Shown one piece after another: positions 1 through 7,229 of a stretch of 23,567 bases of DNA; within the stretch, counting starts at the first letter, position 1, and each line of letters opens with the position of its first letter. Location of the stretch: assembly GCA_022428185.1 (NCBI GenBank), contig JAKMCZ010000248.1, positions 1 through 23,567 on the forward strand, given 5' to 3'. This stretch comes from Alphaproteobacteria bacterium (lineage in GTDB: Bacteria; Pseudomonadota; Alphaproteobacteria; RS24). The position numbers and the translations under genes were made by a program. The notes under the pieces are model-generated. The model saw only the letters and a list, made by a program, of their open reading frames with translations. It had not been told where the DNA came from and did no database searches.

Positions 1-327
1 ACCGATGCGTTTGAGGTGTTACGGGTTTCAGCCGAGCAAGTGACGCGGTTGGAAACCGAGATTGATACATTGAATGAGGCACTGGCACCGCTCGATAGTT
101 TTGTTTTGCCCGGCGGCTCGCCGGCAGCGGCGCATTTGCATTTGGCGCGCACATTGATGCGTCGCGCTGAGCGTCGGTTGAGCGCGGCGGCAGAGGCAGG
201 GGAAGAATTTTCTGTAAATGCACGGAAATTTATCAATCGCGCCTCTGATTTATTGTTTGTTGCAGCGCGTTGCGCCAATGAAAACGGCAAAAACGACGTT
301 AAATGGGTGCCCGGCGCCAATCGATAG
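1..327 (+). CDS. Cob(I)alamin adenosyltransferase, PduO type, C-terminal part
   Basis: The reading frame is open from the first base and ends at TAG, so the gene begins upstream of the window; about 108 residues are visible. The segment LPGGSPAAAHLHLARTLMRR, followed by a helix rich in Arg and then INRASDLLFVAARCANENG, is the C-terminal core of PduO/MMAB-type ATP:cob(I)alamin adenosyltransferases. These trimeric cytosolic enzymes transfer the 5'-deoxyadenosyl group of ATP to cob(I)alamin, making adenosylcobalamin for enzymes such as methylmalonyl-CoA mutase. Position just ahead of etfB–etfA fits an order known in alphaproteobacteria. The family call is strong; the physiological client enzyme cannot be seen here. 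Confidence 0.9.
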   Translation, partial: TDAFEVLRVSAEQVTRLETEIDTLNEALAPLDSFVLPGGSPAAAHLHLARTLMRRAERRLSAAAEAGEEFSVNARKFINRASDLLFVAARCANENGKNDVKWVPGANR

Positions 328-335
328 GGCGCGTT

Positions 336-363
336 TTGACGCAGGCCAAGCCCGGCGCGTCAA
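336..363. terminator. 7-bp inverted repeat after the adenosyltransferase gene
   Basis: TTGACGC (336–342) and GCGTCAA (357–363) are perfect inverted repeats around a 14-base GC-rich loop that can itself fold (GGC…GCC). It starts 8 bases after the stop codon. What follows is TTGACTTATTTGG rather than a run of T, so it is not a classical intrinsic terminator. It may be a weak terminator, an RNA-end stabiliser or an operator beside the candidate etfB promoter. Confidence 0.35.
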
Positions 364-392
364 TTGACTTATTTGGGGCAAATGCGTAAAGA
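364..392 (+). promoter_or_regulatory. Candidate promoter for etfB–etfA
   Basis: TTGACT (364–369, 5 of 6 matches to the -35 consensus) is followed after 17 bases by TAAAGA (387–392, only 3 of 6). It directly abuts the inverted repeat at 336–363 and lies about 57 bases ahead of the etfB start. The spacing is ideal but the -10 is weak, so this is a suggestion only. Confidence 0.3.
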
Positions 393-448
393 AATCGTCA
401 GACATGCCTTGGCCTCGGTGCTGGGGCGGTGAAACTGGAGAGACCAAT

Positions 449-1198
449 ATGAAAATCCTAGTCCCCGTCAAACGAGTGGTCGACTATAACGTCAAAATCC
501 GCGTCAAACCTGACCAAACGGGTGTTGATTTGGCAAATGTTAAAATGTCGATGAACCCGTTTTGCGAGATTGCCGTTGAAGAAGCGGTGCGCTTGCAAGA
601 GGCCGGAACCGCAACCGAGATTATCGTTGTGTCGGTTGGCCCGACACAAGCCCAAGAAACCATTCGAACCGCATTGGCAATGGGTGCTGATCGCGGCATT
701 TTGGTGAAAACCGAAGATGATTTGGAGCCTTTGGGCATTGCCAAAGTGTTGAAAGCGGTGGTTGAGGCGGAAAGCCCCGATTTGGTTATCCTCGGCAAAC
801 AGGCGATTGACGGTGACAATAACCAGACCGGTCAAATGCTGGCCGCGCTTTTGGGTTGGAGCCAGGGCACATTTGCTTCTGAGCTTGGGCTTGATGGCGA
901 TAAGGTCAATGTCACGCGTGAGATTGATGGCGGACTGCAAAGCGTTAAGCTTGCCATGCCAGCGATTATCACCACTGATTTGCGCCTCAATGAGCCGCGC
1001 TATGCATCATTGCCTAATATTATGAAGGCCAAGAAAAAGCCGATTGATGAAAAAGAACTGAGCGAATATGGCGTCGATGCCGCGCCGCGTTTGGAAATTG
1101 TCAAAGTGGCTGAACCGGCAGAACGCGAAGCCGGTGTCAAAGTTGAAACCGTCGGCGAATTGGTCGACAAGCTGAAAAACGAAGCAGGAGTTTTGTGA
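449..1198 (+). CDS. etfB: Electron transfer flavoprotein, beta subunit
   Basis: 249 residues, the usual length for bacterial ETF-beta. The protein pairs with ETF-alpha to carry electrons from acyl-CoA and other flavin dehydrogenases to ETF:ubiquinone oxidoreductase; the beta subunit binds AMP. The AMP-site segment VILGKQAIDGDNNQTGQM lies at about 113–130, and the family signature plus dehydrogenase recognition loop, LRLNEPRYASLPNIMKAKKK, at about 178–197. A longer reading from 404 is possible, but ATG 449 has GGAG about 8 bases ahead and gives the standard MKILVPVKRV start. Its TGA overlaps the etfA ATG by one base, so the two subunits are probably translationally coupled. Confidence 0.96.
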   Translation: MKILVPVKRVVDYNVKIRVKPDQTGVDLANVKMSMNPFCEIAVEEAVRLQEAGTATEIIVVSVGPTQAQETIRTALAMGADRGILVKTEDDLEPLGIAKVLKAVVEAESPDLVILGKQAIDGDNNQTGQMLAALLGWSQGTFASELGLDGDKVNVTREIDGGLQSVKLAMPAIITTDLRLNEPRYASLPNIMKAKKKPIDEKELSEYGVDAAPRLEIVKVAEPAEREAGVKVETVGELVDKLKNEAGVL

Positions 1199-2139
1199 TG
1201 AATACGCTGCTGATTGCTGAACACAATAATGAAAACCTCGCTGATGCGACCGTAAAATCGGTTACTGCGGCGGCTCAAATGGGCGGCGAATGTCATGTGC
1301 TGGTCGCCGGACATGGTTGCGCTGGGGTCGCTGATGCGGCAGCCAAGCTGGACGGTGTGGCAAAAGTTTTGCTGGCCGATGATGCGCAATATGACAAACA
1401 ACTGGCCGAGCCGATGGCGGCTTTGGTGGTTGGTATGGCAGATGGCTATGCGACCATTGCAACGCCGGCCTCGACCAATGGCAAAAATTTCATGCCACGC
1501 ATTGCCGCGCTGCTTGATTGCAGCCAAATATCGGATATTACCGCCGTCATTGACGCCAATACGTTTGAGCGTCCGATTTATGCCGGTAACGCCATTCAAA
1601 CGGTTAAGGCCAATGAAGCCAAAAAAGCCGTTACCATTCGCGCAACGGCTTTTGCCGCTGCCGGTGATGGTGGCAGCGCCGCTGTTGAGGCGACCGGTGC
1701 GAGCGACAATCCGGGCCTGTCAGAATTTGTCAGTGAAGAATTGACCAAATCCGACCGTCCCGAACTGACGTCAGCCAAAGTGGTCGTATCAGGCGGTCGC
1801 GGCATGCAATCGGGTGATAATTTCCCGATGCTTGAAAAAATCGCCGATAAGCTCGGTGCCGCTGTCGGTGCCTCGCGCGCTGCGGTCGATGCCGGTTTTG
1901 TGCCGAATGATTATCAAGTCGGTCAAACCGGTAAAGTGGTCGCGCCCGAGCTTTACATCGCGGTCGGCATTTCAGGTGCTATTCAGCATTTGGCGGGCAT
2001 GAAGGACTCGAAAGTCATCGTCGCCATCAATAAAGATGAAGAAGCGCCAATTTTTCAAGTTGCCGATTACGGTCTGGTGGCCGATTTGTTCACCGCCGTG
2101 CCGGAGCTCGAAGATGAACTGGGCAAGGCCGGATTATAA
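1198..2139 (+). CDS. etfA: Electron transfer flavoprotein, alpha subunit
   Basis: 313 residues. The N-terminal half forms the alpha part of the ETF core. The C-terminal FAD domain is shown by VVSGGRGM, the GQTGKVVAPELYIAVGISGA stretch, and QHLAGMKDSKVIVAINKDEEAPIF, the ETF-alpha signature. FAD bound here receives electrons from acyl-CoA dehydrogenases. ATG 1198 overlaps the etfB stop by one base, with AGGAG just ahead; a GTG one codon earlier is also possible. The stop codon sits inside a perfect 20-bp palindrome. The next gene encodes a hydroxyacyl-CoA dehydrogenase, linking the pair to fatty-acid or C4 acyl-CoA oxidation. Confidence 0.96.
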   Translation: MNTLLIAEHNNENLADATVKSVTAAAQMGGECHVLVAGHGCAGVADAAAKLDGVAKVLLADDAQYDKQLAEPMAALVVGMADGYATIATPASTNGKNFMPRIAALLDCSQISDITAVIDANTFERPIYAGNAIQTVKANEAKKAVTIRATAFAAAGDGGSAAVEATGASDNPGLSEFVSEELTKSDRPELTSAKVVVSGGRGMQSGDNFPMLEKIADKLGAAVGASRAAVDAGFVPNDYQVGQTGKVVAPELYIAVGISGAIQHLAGMKDSKVIVAINKDEEAPIFQVADYGLVADLFTAVPELEDELGKAGL

Positions 2140-2146
2140 TCCGGCC
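2127..2146. repeat. Perfect 20-bp palindrome spanning the etfA stop
   Basis: GGCCGGATTATAATCCGGCC is self-complementary over its full 20 bases and can fold as an 8-bp stem with a TATA loop. It contains the etfA stop codon (2137–2139) and an exact TATAAT (2135–2140). No T-run follows, so a standard intrinsic terminator is not supported. It could stabilise the etfBA message, act as an attenuator before the downstream dehydrogenase gene, or be an operator. Confidence 0.6.
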
Positions 2147-2167
2147 CTGTCGTCTTGATATAGACGC

Positions 2168-3055
2168 ATGGCTTTAATCAAAACCGTTGCAATTATCGGT
2201 GCCGGGCAAATGGGCTGCGGCATCGCTCATGTGTTTGCCCTGTCGGGGCATCACGTTCTGTTGAACGATATTGGCGACAGCCAAATTGCAGCCGGCATGG
2301 CGGCGATTTCAAAAAATATCGACCGCCAAATTGCCTCTGAGAAAATCAGCCCGGCTGACGGTGCTGCTGCTTTGGCACTGATTAAAGCCGCCCCTGAAAT
2401 GGCAGATTTCAGCACCGCTGATTTGGTCATTGAAGCGGCCAGCGAGAACGAAGCGGTGAAGCTGGATATTTTGCAGGCGGTAAGCGCGGTGGTGTCGGAC
2501 AAGACTTTAATCGCCTCCAATACCTCGTCCATTTCCATCACGCGTTTGGCAGCGGCCACGCCTTATCCCGAAAACTTTATCGGCATGCATTTCATGAATC
2601 CGGTGCCGGTGATGCAATTGGTCGAGCTCATTCGCGGGCTGACGACCAGCGATGCCACATTCGACACGGCCAAAGCGTTGGTCGAAAAGCTCGGCAAAAC
2701 GGCCGCCATTTCGGAGGATTATCCGGCCTTTATCGTCAATCGCATTTTATTGCCGATGATTAATGAAGCAGCTTTTGCCCTGTTTGAAGGGGTCGGTTCG
2801 GTTGAAAGCATTGATGCCGCGATGAAACTTGGGGCCAATCACCCGATGGGGCCGCTGCAATTGGCTGATTTTATCGGCCTCGATACATGTTTATCCATCA
2901 TGCAGGTTTTACAAGACGGTCTGGGCGACGACAAATATCGCCCCTGTCCGCTCTTGGTCAAATATGTTGAAGCCGGATGGCTGGGGCGCAAAAGCGGGCG
3001 CGGCTTTTATGATTATTCCGGCGATGCGCCCGTGCCGACCCGTTCGGCGCGCTAG
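2168..3055 (+). CDS. 3-hydroxybutyryl-CoA dehydrogenase (3-hydroxyacyl-CoA dehydrogenase family)
   Basis: 295 residues, typical of the stand-alone enzyme. It interconverts 3-hydroxybutyryl-CoA and acetoacetyl-CoA with NAD(H). The N-terminal Rossmann motif is GAGQMG (11–16). The catalytic pair is His141 in GMHFMNPVPVM and Glu153 twelve residues later, with SNTSS near 118–122. The C-terminal helical dimerisation domain contains NRILLPMINEA and the family ending GRKSGRGFYDY. It follows etfA by 28 bases, and the ribosome site (AGAC region) is weak. The stop codon overlaps the tlpA stop from the opposite strand. Use in PHB/butyrate metabolism versus general beta-oxidation cannot be decided here. 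Confidence 0.93.
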   Translation: MALIKTVAIIGAGQMGCGIAHVFALSGHHVLLNDIGDSQIAAGMAAISKNIDRQIASEKISPADGAAALALIKAAPEMADFSTADLVIEAASENEAVKLDILQAVSAVVSDKTLIASNTSSISITRLAAATPYPENFIGMHFMNPVPVMQLVELIRGLTTSDATFDTAKALVEKLGKTAAISEDYPAFIVNRILLPMINEAAFALFEGVGSVESIDAAMKLGANHPMGPLQLADFIGLDTCLSIMQVLQDGLGDDKYRPCPLLVKYVEAGWLGRKSGRGFYDYSGDAPVPTRSAR

Positions 3056-3060
3056 CGCGC
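3047..3060. repeat. 14-bp palindrome at two convergent stop codons
   Basis: GCGCGCTAGCGCGC is perfectly self-complementary. The dehydrogenase TAG (3053–3055) and the tlpA stop on the other strand (3052–3054) lie at its centre, so the two genes overlap by four bases. It could act as a short bidirectional block, but no T-tract accompanies it on either strand. Confidence 0.55.
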
Positions 3061-3663
3061 TAGATATCTATCCAATAATGCATGTACATCGGGTGCGTCC
3101 CAATCGGCCTCACCGGCCAGGCGACCGATTTCAAACCCGTTTCTATCGAGCAGCAATGTTGTTGGCAAACCGATAAGGGCGGCGGCGCGCGCTGACTTAT
3201 AGCTTGGGTCGTAAAACCGCGTGACATGGGTGACACCTAAATCGTCAAGAAACGCCTCGCCTTTTTTCGATCCCGAGCGGTCAACCGATAAGGTAACAAC
3301 GCGCACGCCTTTATCTTGATAACGCGCTGCCAGCGCGTCCAATTGCGGCATTTCTTTGCGGCACGGGGCGCACCAAGTCGCCCAGAAATTGACCAGCACC
3401 ATGTCGCCCTTTAAAGCCGCCAAATCGGCGGCACTGCCATCGGCATTTTGCAAAGCCATCTCGGGTAGCGGCTTCTTCGCGGCATGGGTAACGAATTTAG
3501 CCGAAAAACCGGCTTTTGTTTCGAGGCGCGGCTTGCCTTCCTCGGCTGGCTTGCTGTATAGGGTCACAGCAACCGCGCCGGTCACAAACACAATCAGCCC
3601 CACGCGCCATGCATGGCGACGGACGAATCGGACAAATTGTGACAGACTGGTTTGGGACGACAT
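3052..3663 (-). CDS. tlpA: TlpA-family thiol:disulfide oxidoreductase, membrane anchored
   Basis: 203 residues. A basic N-terminus is followed by one membrane helix (about 20–37), then a periplasmic thioredoxin fold. The redox motif is WCAPC with Cys98 and Cys101 inside NFWATWCAPC, and the later GLPTTLLLDRNG carries the cis-proline. TlpA-like proteins reduce periplasmic cysteines, in some species supporting cytochrome oxidase copper-site or cytochrome c maturation; the partner cannot be read from the sequence. The start at 3663 has AGGAG 4–8 bases ahead. It is divergent from argH with only 23 bases between start codons, a neighbour order known in alphaproteobacteria. Confidence 0.9.
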   Translation of the reverse strand: MSSQTSLSQFVRFVRRHAWRVGLIVFVTGAVAVTLYSKPAEEGKPRLETKAGFSAKFVTHAAKKPLPEMALQNADGSAADLAALKGDMVLVNFWATWCAPCRKEMPQLDALAARYQDKGVRVVTLSVDRSGSKKGEAFLDDLGVTHVTRFYDPSYKSARAAALIGLPTTLLLDRNGFEIGRLAGEADWDAPDVHALLDRYLAR

Positions 3664-3668
3664 AAAAT
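3639..3668 (+). promoter_or_regulatory. Candidate argH promoter over the tlpA start
   Basis: GTGACA (3639–3644, 5 of 6) and TAAAAT (3663–3668, 5 of 6) are 18 bases apart. The -10 overlaps the tlpA start codon on the opposite strand and the -35 lies in tlpA coding sequence. Predicted initiation near 3675 would give a leader of about 12 bases carrying the GGAG, which favours ATG 3687 as the argH start. Confidence 0.45.
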
Positions 3669-3686
3669 CTCCTAATGGAGCAGGTG

Positions 3687-5078
3687 ATGAGTAATCGCAT
3701 GTGGGGTGGCCGGTTTGGCGGCGGCCCAGACGATATAATGGAAGAAATTAACGCTTCCATCGGCTTTGACCAGCGTTTGTTTGCACAAGACATTCGCGGC
3801 TCGCTGGCGCATGCGCAAATGCTGGTCTCTCAAGGCATTATATCACAAGCTGACGGCAAAGCGATTGCCGAAGGTTTGGCGCAAATTGAAGCGGAAATAA
3901 ATGATGGAAAGTTTAAATTTTCGCGTGCGCTTGAAGACATTCATATGAATATTGAGGCGCGCTTGTCTGAGCTTATCGGCGAGCCGGCCGGACGGCTGCA
4001 CACGGCGCGCTCGCGCAATGACCAAGTTGCCACTGATTTCAGGCTTTATGTGCGCGATGCGCTTGACCATATGAAAGCGCAAATTCATGAGCTGATGGCG
4101 GTGCTGGTGAGCAAAGCCGAGGCGCATAGCGACACGATTATGCCCGGCTTCACGCATTTGCAACCGGCTCAGCCGGTGACGTTCGGGCATCATTTGCTGG
4201 CCTATGTTGAGATGCTGGCGCGTGATGCCGGACGGTTTCAAGATGCGCGCAAAAGACTCAATGAAAGCCCATTGGGCGCCGCCGCTTTGGCCGGCACTGG
4301 TTTTCCGATTGACCGCGATATGACGGCTGAGGCGTTGGGTTTTGATGCGCCTATGGGCAATAGTATGGACGCGGTGTCGGCGCGCGATTTCGCGCTGGAA
4401 GCGTTATCCGCGACGGCGATTTGTGCCACACATTTGTCGCGTCTGGCTGAAGAGATTGTAATTTTCTCAGGCCCGGCTTACGGGTTTTTCGACCTGCCTG
4501 ATGCGTTTTCGACCGGCTCTTCCATTATGCCGCAAAAACGCAATCCCGATGCCGCTGAACTGGTGCGCGCCAAAACCGGCCGCATTATCGGTGCGCTGGG
4601 TGGGCTGATGGTGGTCATGAAAGGCCTGCCTTTGGCCTATTCAAAAGATATGCAGGAAGACAAGGAAGGCGTGTTCAACGCCCTTGATAGCCTGTCTTTG
4701 AGCTTGGCTGCCATGCGCGGCATGATGGACGCATTGGGTGTCAATGGCGATGCAATGCGGGCGGCTGCCGAAAGCGGCTTTTCGACCGCCACTGATTTGG
4801 CCGATTGGCTGGTTCGTGAGGCCGGTTTGGCGTTTCGCCAAGCGCATCATGTAACAGGGCAATTAGTCGCGCTGGCTGAAGAAAAAAACTGCATGCTAGA
4901 CGAATTACCATTGGCTGAGATGCAAAAGCTGGAAGCGGCGATTAGTGAAGATGTGTTTTCGGTGTTGAGCGTCGAAAATTCGGTCGCCTCGCGCCGCGTC
5001 TTTGGCGGCACCGCGCCCGAGGCGGTGCGCGCTCGTGTGGTGCATTGGCAAAACTGGCTGGCGGAAGCGCAGTCGTGA
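3687..5078 (+). CDS. argH: Argininosuccinate lyase
   Basis: 463 residues, the normal size. It cleaves argininosuccinate to arginine and fumarate, the last step of arginine synthesis, as a cytosolic homotetramer of the fumarase/aspartase superfamily. Signatures in order are HTARSRNDQ (105–113), GFTHLQPAQP (about 154–163, with catalytic His157), and the mobile catalytic loop GSSIMPQKRNPD (277–288) with the reactive serine. ATG 3675 is an alternative start, but ATG 3687 has GGAG at a sensible distance and gives the usual MSNRMWGGRF opening. The stop overlaps the ATG of the small lipoprotein gene, which in turn overlaps lysA. Confidence 0.97.
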   Translation: MSNRMWGGRFGGGPDDIMEEINASIGFDQRLFAQDIRGSLAHAQMLVSQGIISQADGKAIAEGLAQIEAEINDGKFKFSRALEDIHMNIEARLSELIGEPAGRLHTARSRNDQVATDFRLYVRDALDHMKAQIHELMAVLVSKAEAHSDTIMPGFTHLQPAQPVTFGHHLLAYVEMLARDAGRFQDARKRLNESPLGAAALAGTGFPIDRDMTAEALGFDAPMGNSMDAVSARDFALEALSATAICATHLSRLAEEIVIFSGPAYGFFDLPDAFSTGSSIMPQKRNPDAAELVRAKTGRIIGALGGLMVVMKGLPLAYSKDMQEDKEGVFNALDSLSLSLAAMRGMMDALGVNGDAMRAAAESGFSTATDLADWLVREAGLAFRQAHHVTGQLVALAEEKNCMLDELPLAEMQKLEAAISEDVFSVLSVENSVASRRVFGGTAPEAVRARVVHWQNWLAEAQS

Positions 5079-5200
5079 TGCGCTCGCTTATCTATATTTT
5101 TATGGCTGCTTCTTTAACCATCGGACTGAACGCTTGCGGTAAACGCGGCGCGCTAAGCTTGCCCGAGGCCGCTGCCACCCATGAGGTGCGCCATGGATGA
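5078..5200 (+). CDS. lptM: Small lipoprotein, LptM/YifL-like
   Basis: A 40-residue protein: MRSLIYIFMAASLTIGLNAC, then GKRGALSLPEAAATHEVRHG. It has a hydrophobic signal peptide ending in a lipobox-like LNA-Cys20, and CGKRGALSLP directly after the cysteine matches the CG-K/R-G-x-L-x-x-P pattern of LptM (formerly YifL). In E. coli LptM helps the LptD–LptE lipopolysaccharide translocon fold and form its disulfides. The ATG shares one base with the argH stop, and the reading frame ends eight bases inside lysA. An lptM-type gene beside lysA is a known order. Asn at -2 of the lipobox is less usual. Function is inferred from the short motif and position. Confidence 0.8.
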   Translation: MRSLIYIFMAASLTIGLNACGKRGALSLPEAAATHEVRHG

Positions 5201-6461
5201 GTTTATCTATCGCGATGGCGCGCTGCATGCAGAGGATATCGTCATTGGCGAATTGGCTGAGGCGGTCGGCACGCCATTTTATTGCTATTCGGCGGCGACT
5301 TTGCGGCGGCATTATAATGTGCTTGATGCCGCTTTGGCTGATGCCGGACTTGATACGCGACTGATTTGTTATTCGGTCAAAGCCAATTCCAATTTGGCGG
5401 TGATTGCGACCCTGGCGCAATTGGGCGCGGGTGCCGATATTGTTTCGCAAGGCGAATTGACCCGTGCGCTTCAAGCCGGTATCGCGCCTGAAAAAATTGT
5501 CTTTTCCGGTGTCGGCAAAACAGCGGAAGAAATGCGCGCCGCGCTATCGGCAGGCATTTTGCAGTTTAATGTAGAAAGCCTGTCGGAGATTGATCTCTTG
5601 GCTGACACGGCAAATAGCATGGGAAAAACCGCCGAAATCGCTTTGCGGGTTAATCCGGATATCGAAGCGGGGACGCATAAGAAGATTTCTACCGGTTCGG
5701 CAGAGACCAAATTCGGCATTGCGTGGGAAGATGCCGAAGCGGGCTTTGCCCATGCGCGCGCATTGGACGGCGTCGAGGCGGTCGGCATCGACATTCACAT
5801 TGGCAGTCAAATCACTGATTTAACGCCGTTTCGTCGCGCTTTTGAAAAAGTCGCCGATTTACTGGCGCGGCTGCGCGCCGACGGACATGAGATACGCCGC
5901 CTTGATTTAGGTGGCGGGCTGGGTGTGCCCTATGGGCGCGATAATGATACACCGCCCGACCCCAATGCTTATGCACAAATGATTGCCGAGACATTGGGCG
6001 ATAGTGGCTGCCAAATTATGTTGGAGCCGGGACGTTTAATCGCCGCCAATGCGGGAATTTTGGTGACCTCTGTGGTGCGGACGAAACAAGGCCAAGCCAA
6101 AAACTTCATGATTGTCGATGCGGCAATGACCGAATTAATGCGCCCGACGCTCTATGATGCGCATCATCACATTGCGCCGGTGCATGAAAATGCGGCGGCG
6201 GTGAAAAACTGGGACGTGGTCGGCCCGGTTTGTGAGACCGGTGATTTTCTCGGCCTCGACCGTGCTTTACCGGTGCTTGAAGACGGCGATTTGCTGGCGA
6301 TATTTGCCGCCGGTGCGTATGGGTCAGTGCTTGGCTCGGCTTACAATACGCGCCTGCCTGCGCCGGAAGTTCTGGTCGATGGCAAAAAATGGGCGGTGGT
6401 GCGCTCGCGGCCTGATTATCAAGCGCTTTTGGCCGGTGAGGCGATACCCGACTGGTTTTGA
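5193..6461 (+). CDS. lysA: Diaminopimelate decarboxylase
   Basis: 422 residues. It decarboxylates meso-diaminopimelate to L-lysine using PLP. The fold-III alanine-racemase-like barrel carries PLP Lys63 in CYSVKANSN, the glycine-rich LGGGLGVPYG phosphate loop, EPGRLIAANAG for substrate and PLP contacts, and the second active-site element GPVCETGDF with Cys347. ATG 5193 gives the common MDEFIYRDG opening; an in-frame ATG at 5181 would add four residues and overlap the lipoprotein gene further. Translational coupling to lptM is likely. Nothing looks truncated. Confidence 0.96.
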   Translation: MDEFIYRDGALHAEDIVIGELAEAVGTPFYCYSAATLRRHYNVLDAALADAGLDTRLICYSVKANSNLAVIATLAQLGAGADIVSQGELTRALQAGIAPEKIVFSGVGKTAEEMRAALSAGILQFNVESLSEIDLLADTANSMGKTAEIALRVNPDIEAGTHKKISTGSAETKFGIAWEDAEAGFAHARALDGVEAVGIDIHIGSQITDLTPFRRAFEKVADLLARLRADGHEIRRLDLGGGLGVPYGRDNDTPPDPNAYAQMIAETLGDSGCQIMLEPGRLIAANAGILVTSVVRTKQGQAKNFMIVDAAMTELMRPTLYDAHHHIAPVHENAAAVKNWDVVGPVCETGDFLGLDRALPVLEDGDLLAIFAAGAYGSVLGSAYNTRLPAPEVLVDGKKWAVVRSRPDYQALLAGEAIPDWF

Positions 6462-6483
6462 GAAACCACAAGATATTTTAACC

Positions 6484-6499
6484 GGCAAAGCGGTTTGCC
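6484..6499. repeat. Hairpin-forming inverted repeat overlapping the ftsE -35
   Basis: GGCAAA (6484–6489) and TTTGCC (6494–6499) form a perfect 6-bp inverted repeat around GCGG, 23 bases after the lysA stop. There is no T-run. It covers most of the TTGCCA -35 of the candidate ftsE promoter, so it could be an operator as easily as an RNA-end structure for the lysA transcript. Confidence 0.4.
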
Positions 6500-6524
6500 A
6501 TGCGGGCGTAAAACCAAGTAAAAT
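6495..6524 (+). promoter_or_regulatory. Candidate promoter for ftsE–ftsX
   Basis: TTGCCA (6495–6500, 5 of 6) and TAAAAT (6519–6524, 5 of 6) are 18 bases apart. Predicted initiation near 6531 leaves a leader of about 27 bases that includes AAAAAGG ahead of the ftsE ATG. This is among the better promoter matches in the window. Confidence 0.5.
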
Positions 6525-6557
6525 CGGTAATCAAAACTCGCGAAAAAGGCTGCTGCC

Positions 6558-7229
6558 ATGATCCGTCTTCAAAATGTGACGCTACGCTATCAGCAAGGGC
6601 CCGATATATTGCGCGATATCAATCTCGATATCCCGCAAGGCGCGTTTCGTTTTCTCACCGGCCCGTCGGGCGCAGGTAAAACCTCGCTCCTGAAACTGAT
6701 ATTTCTGGCGCATCGTCCCAGCAGGGGGCAGGTGTTTTTGATGGGCCAGGATACCGCGCAGCAATCGCGCAAGAGCCGCGCTTTAATGCGTCGGCATATT
6801 GGCGTGGTATTTCAAGATTTCCGCCTCATCGACCATCTCACCGTCTATGACAATATCACGCTGCCCTTGCGCATTGCCGGTGAAAAGCAAAACCGTTGGC
6901 ATGATAATGCGGTGGAATTGATAAATTGGGTCGGCTTGGGTGACCGTCTGGACGCGCTGCCGACAACCCTATCGGGTGGTGAGCAGCAGCGCGCGGCCAT
7001 TGCGCGCGCCGTGATTACCCGACCGCGCATTATTATCGCTGACGAACCGACCGGTAATGTCGACCCTGAAATTGGCGCACGGTTGTTAAGACTGCTTGTC
7101 GAACTCAATAAAATGGGCACCACCATCGTCATTGCGACGCATGACCGGCAATTATGGGAAGGCTTTGATTTCCCGCGCCTACATTTGGACAAAGGTCAAA
7201 TCGGTCTGGTTAAGGAGGCAATGGTATGA
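6558..7229 (+). CDS. ftsE: Cell division ATP-binding protein FtsE
   Basis: 223 residues, one ABC ATPase domain. FtsE with membrane partner FtsX controls septal peptidoglycan hydrolases and divisome function. Visible motifs: Walker A GPSGAGKT (35–42), the Q-loop segment VVFQDFRLIDHLTVYDN characteristic of FtsE, ABC signature LSGGEQQR (138–145), Walker B IIIADEP with Glu163, and the switch His195 in ATHDR. AAGG precedes the ATG. The last codons overlap ftsX as ATGA, so the pair is coupled. No residue of the ATP site is missing. Confidence 0.95.
   Translation: MIRLQNVTLRYQQGPDILRDINLDIPQGAFRFLTGPSGAGKTSLLKLIFLAHRPSRGQVFLMGQDTAQQSRKSRALMRRHIGVVFQDFRLIDHLTVYDNITLPLRIAGEKQNRWHDNAVELINWVGLGDRLDALPTTLSGGEQQRAAIARAVITRPRIIIADEPTGNVDPEIGARLLRLLVELNKMGTTIVIATHDRQLWEGFDFPRLHLDKGQIGLVKEAMV

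Noticed and set aside
1000..1599. Minus-strand open frame of about 199 codons
   Set aside because: It lies antisense across the etfB–etfA junction, both of which are clear genes, and the translation is Arg/Asn/Gly-rich without any recognisable domain.
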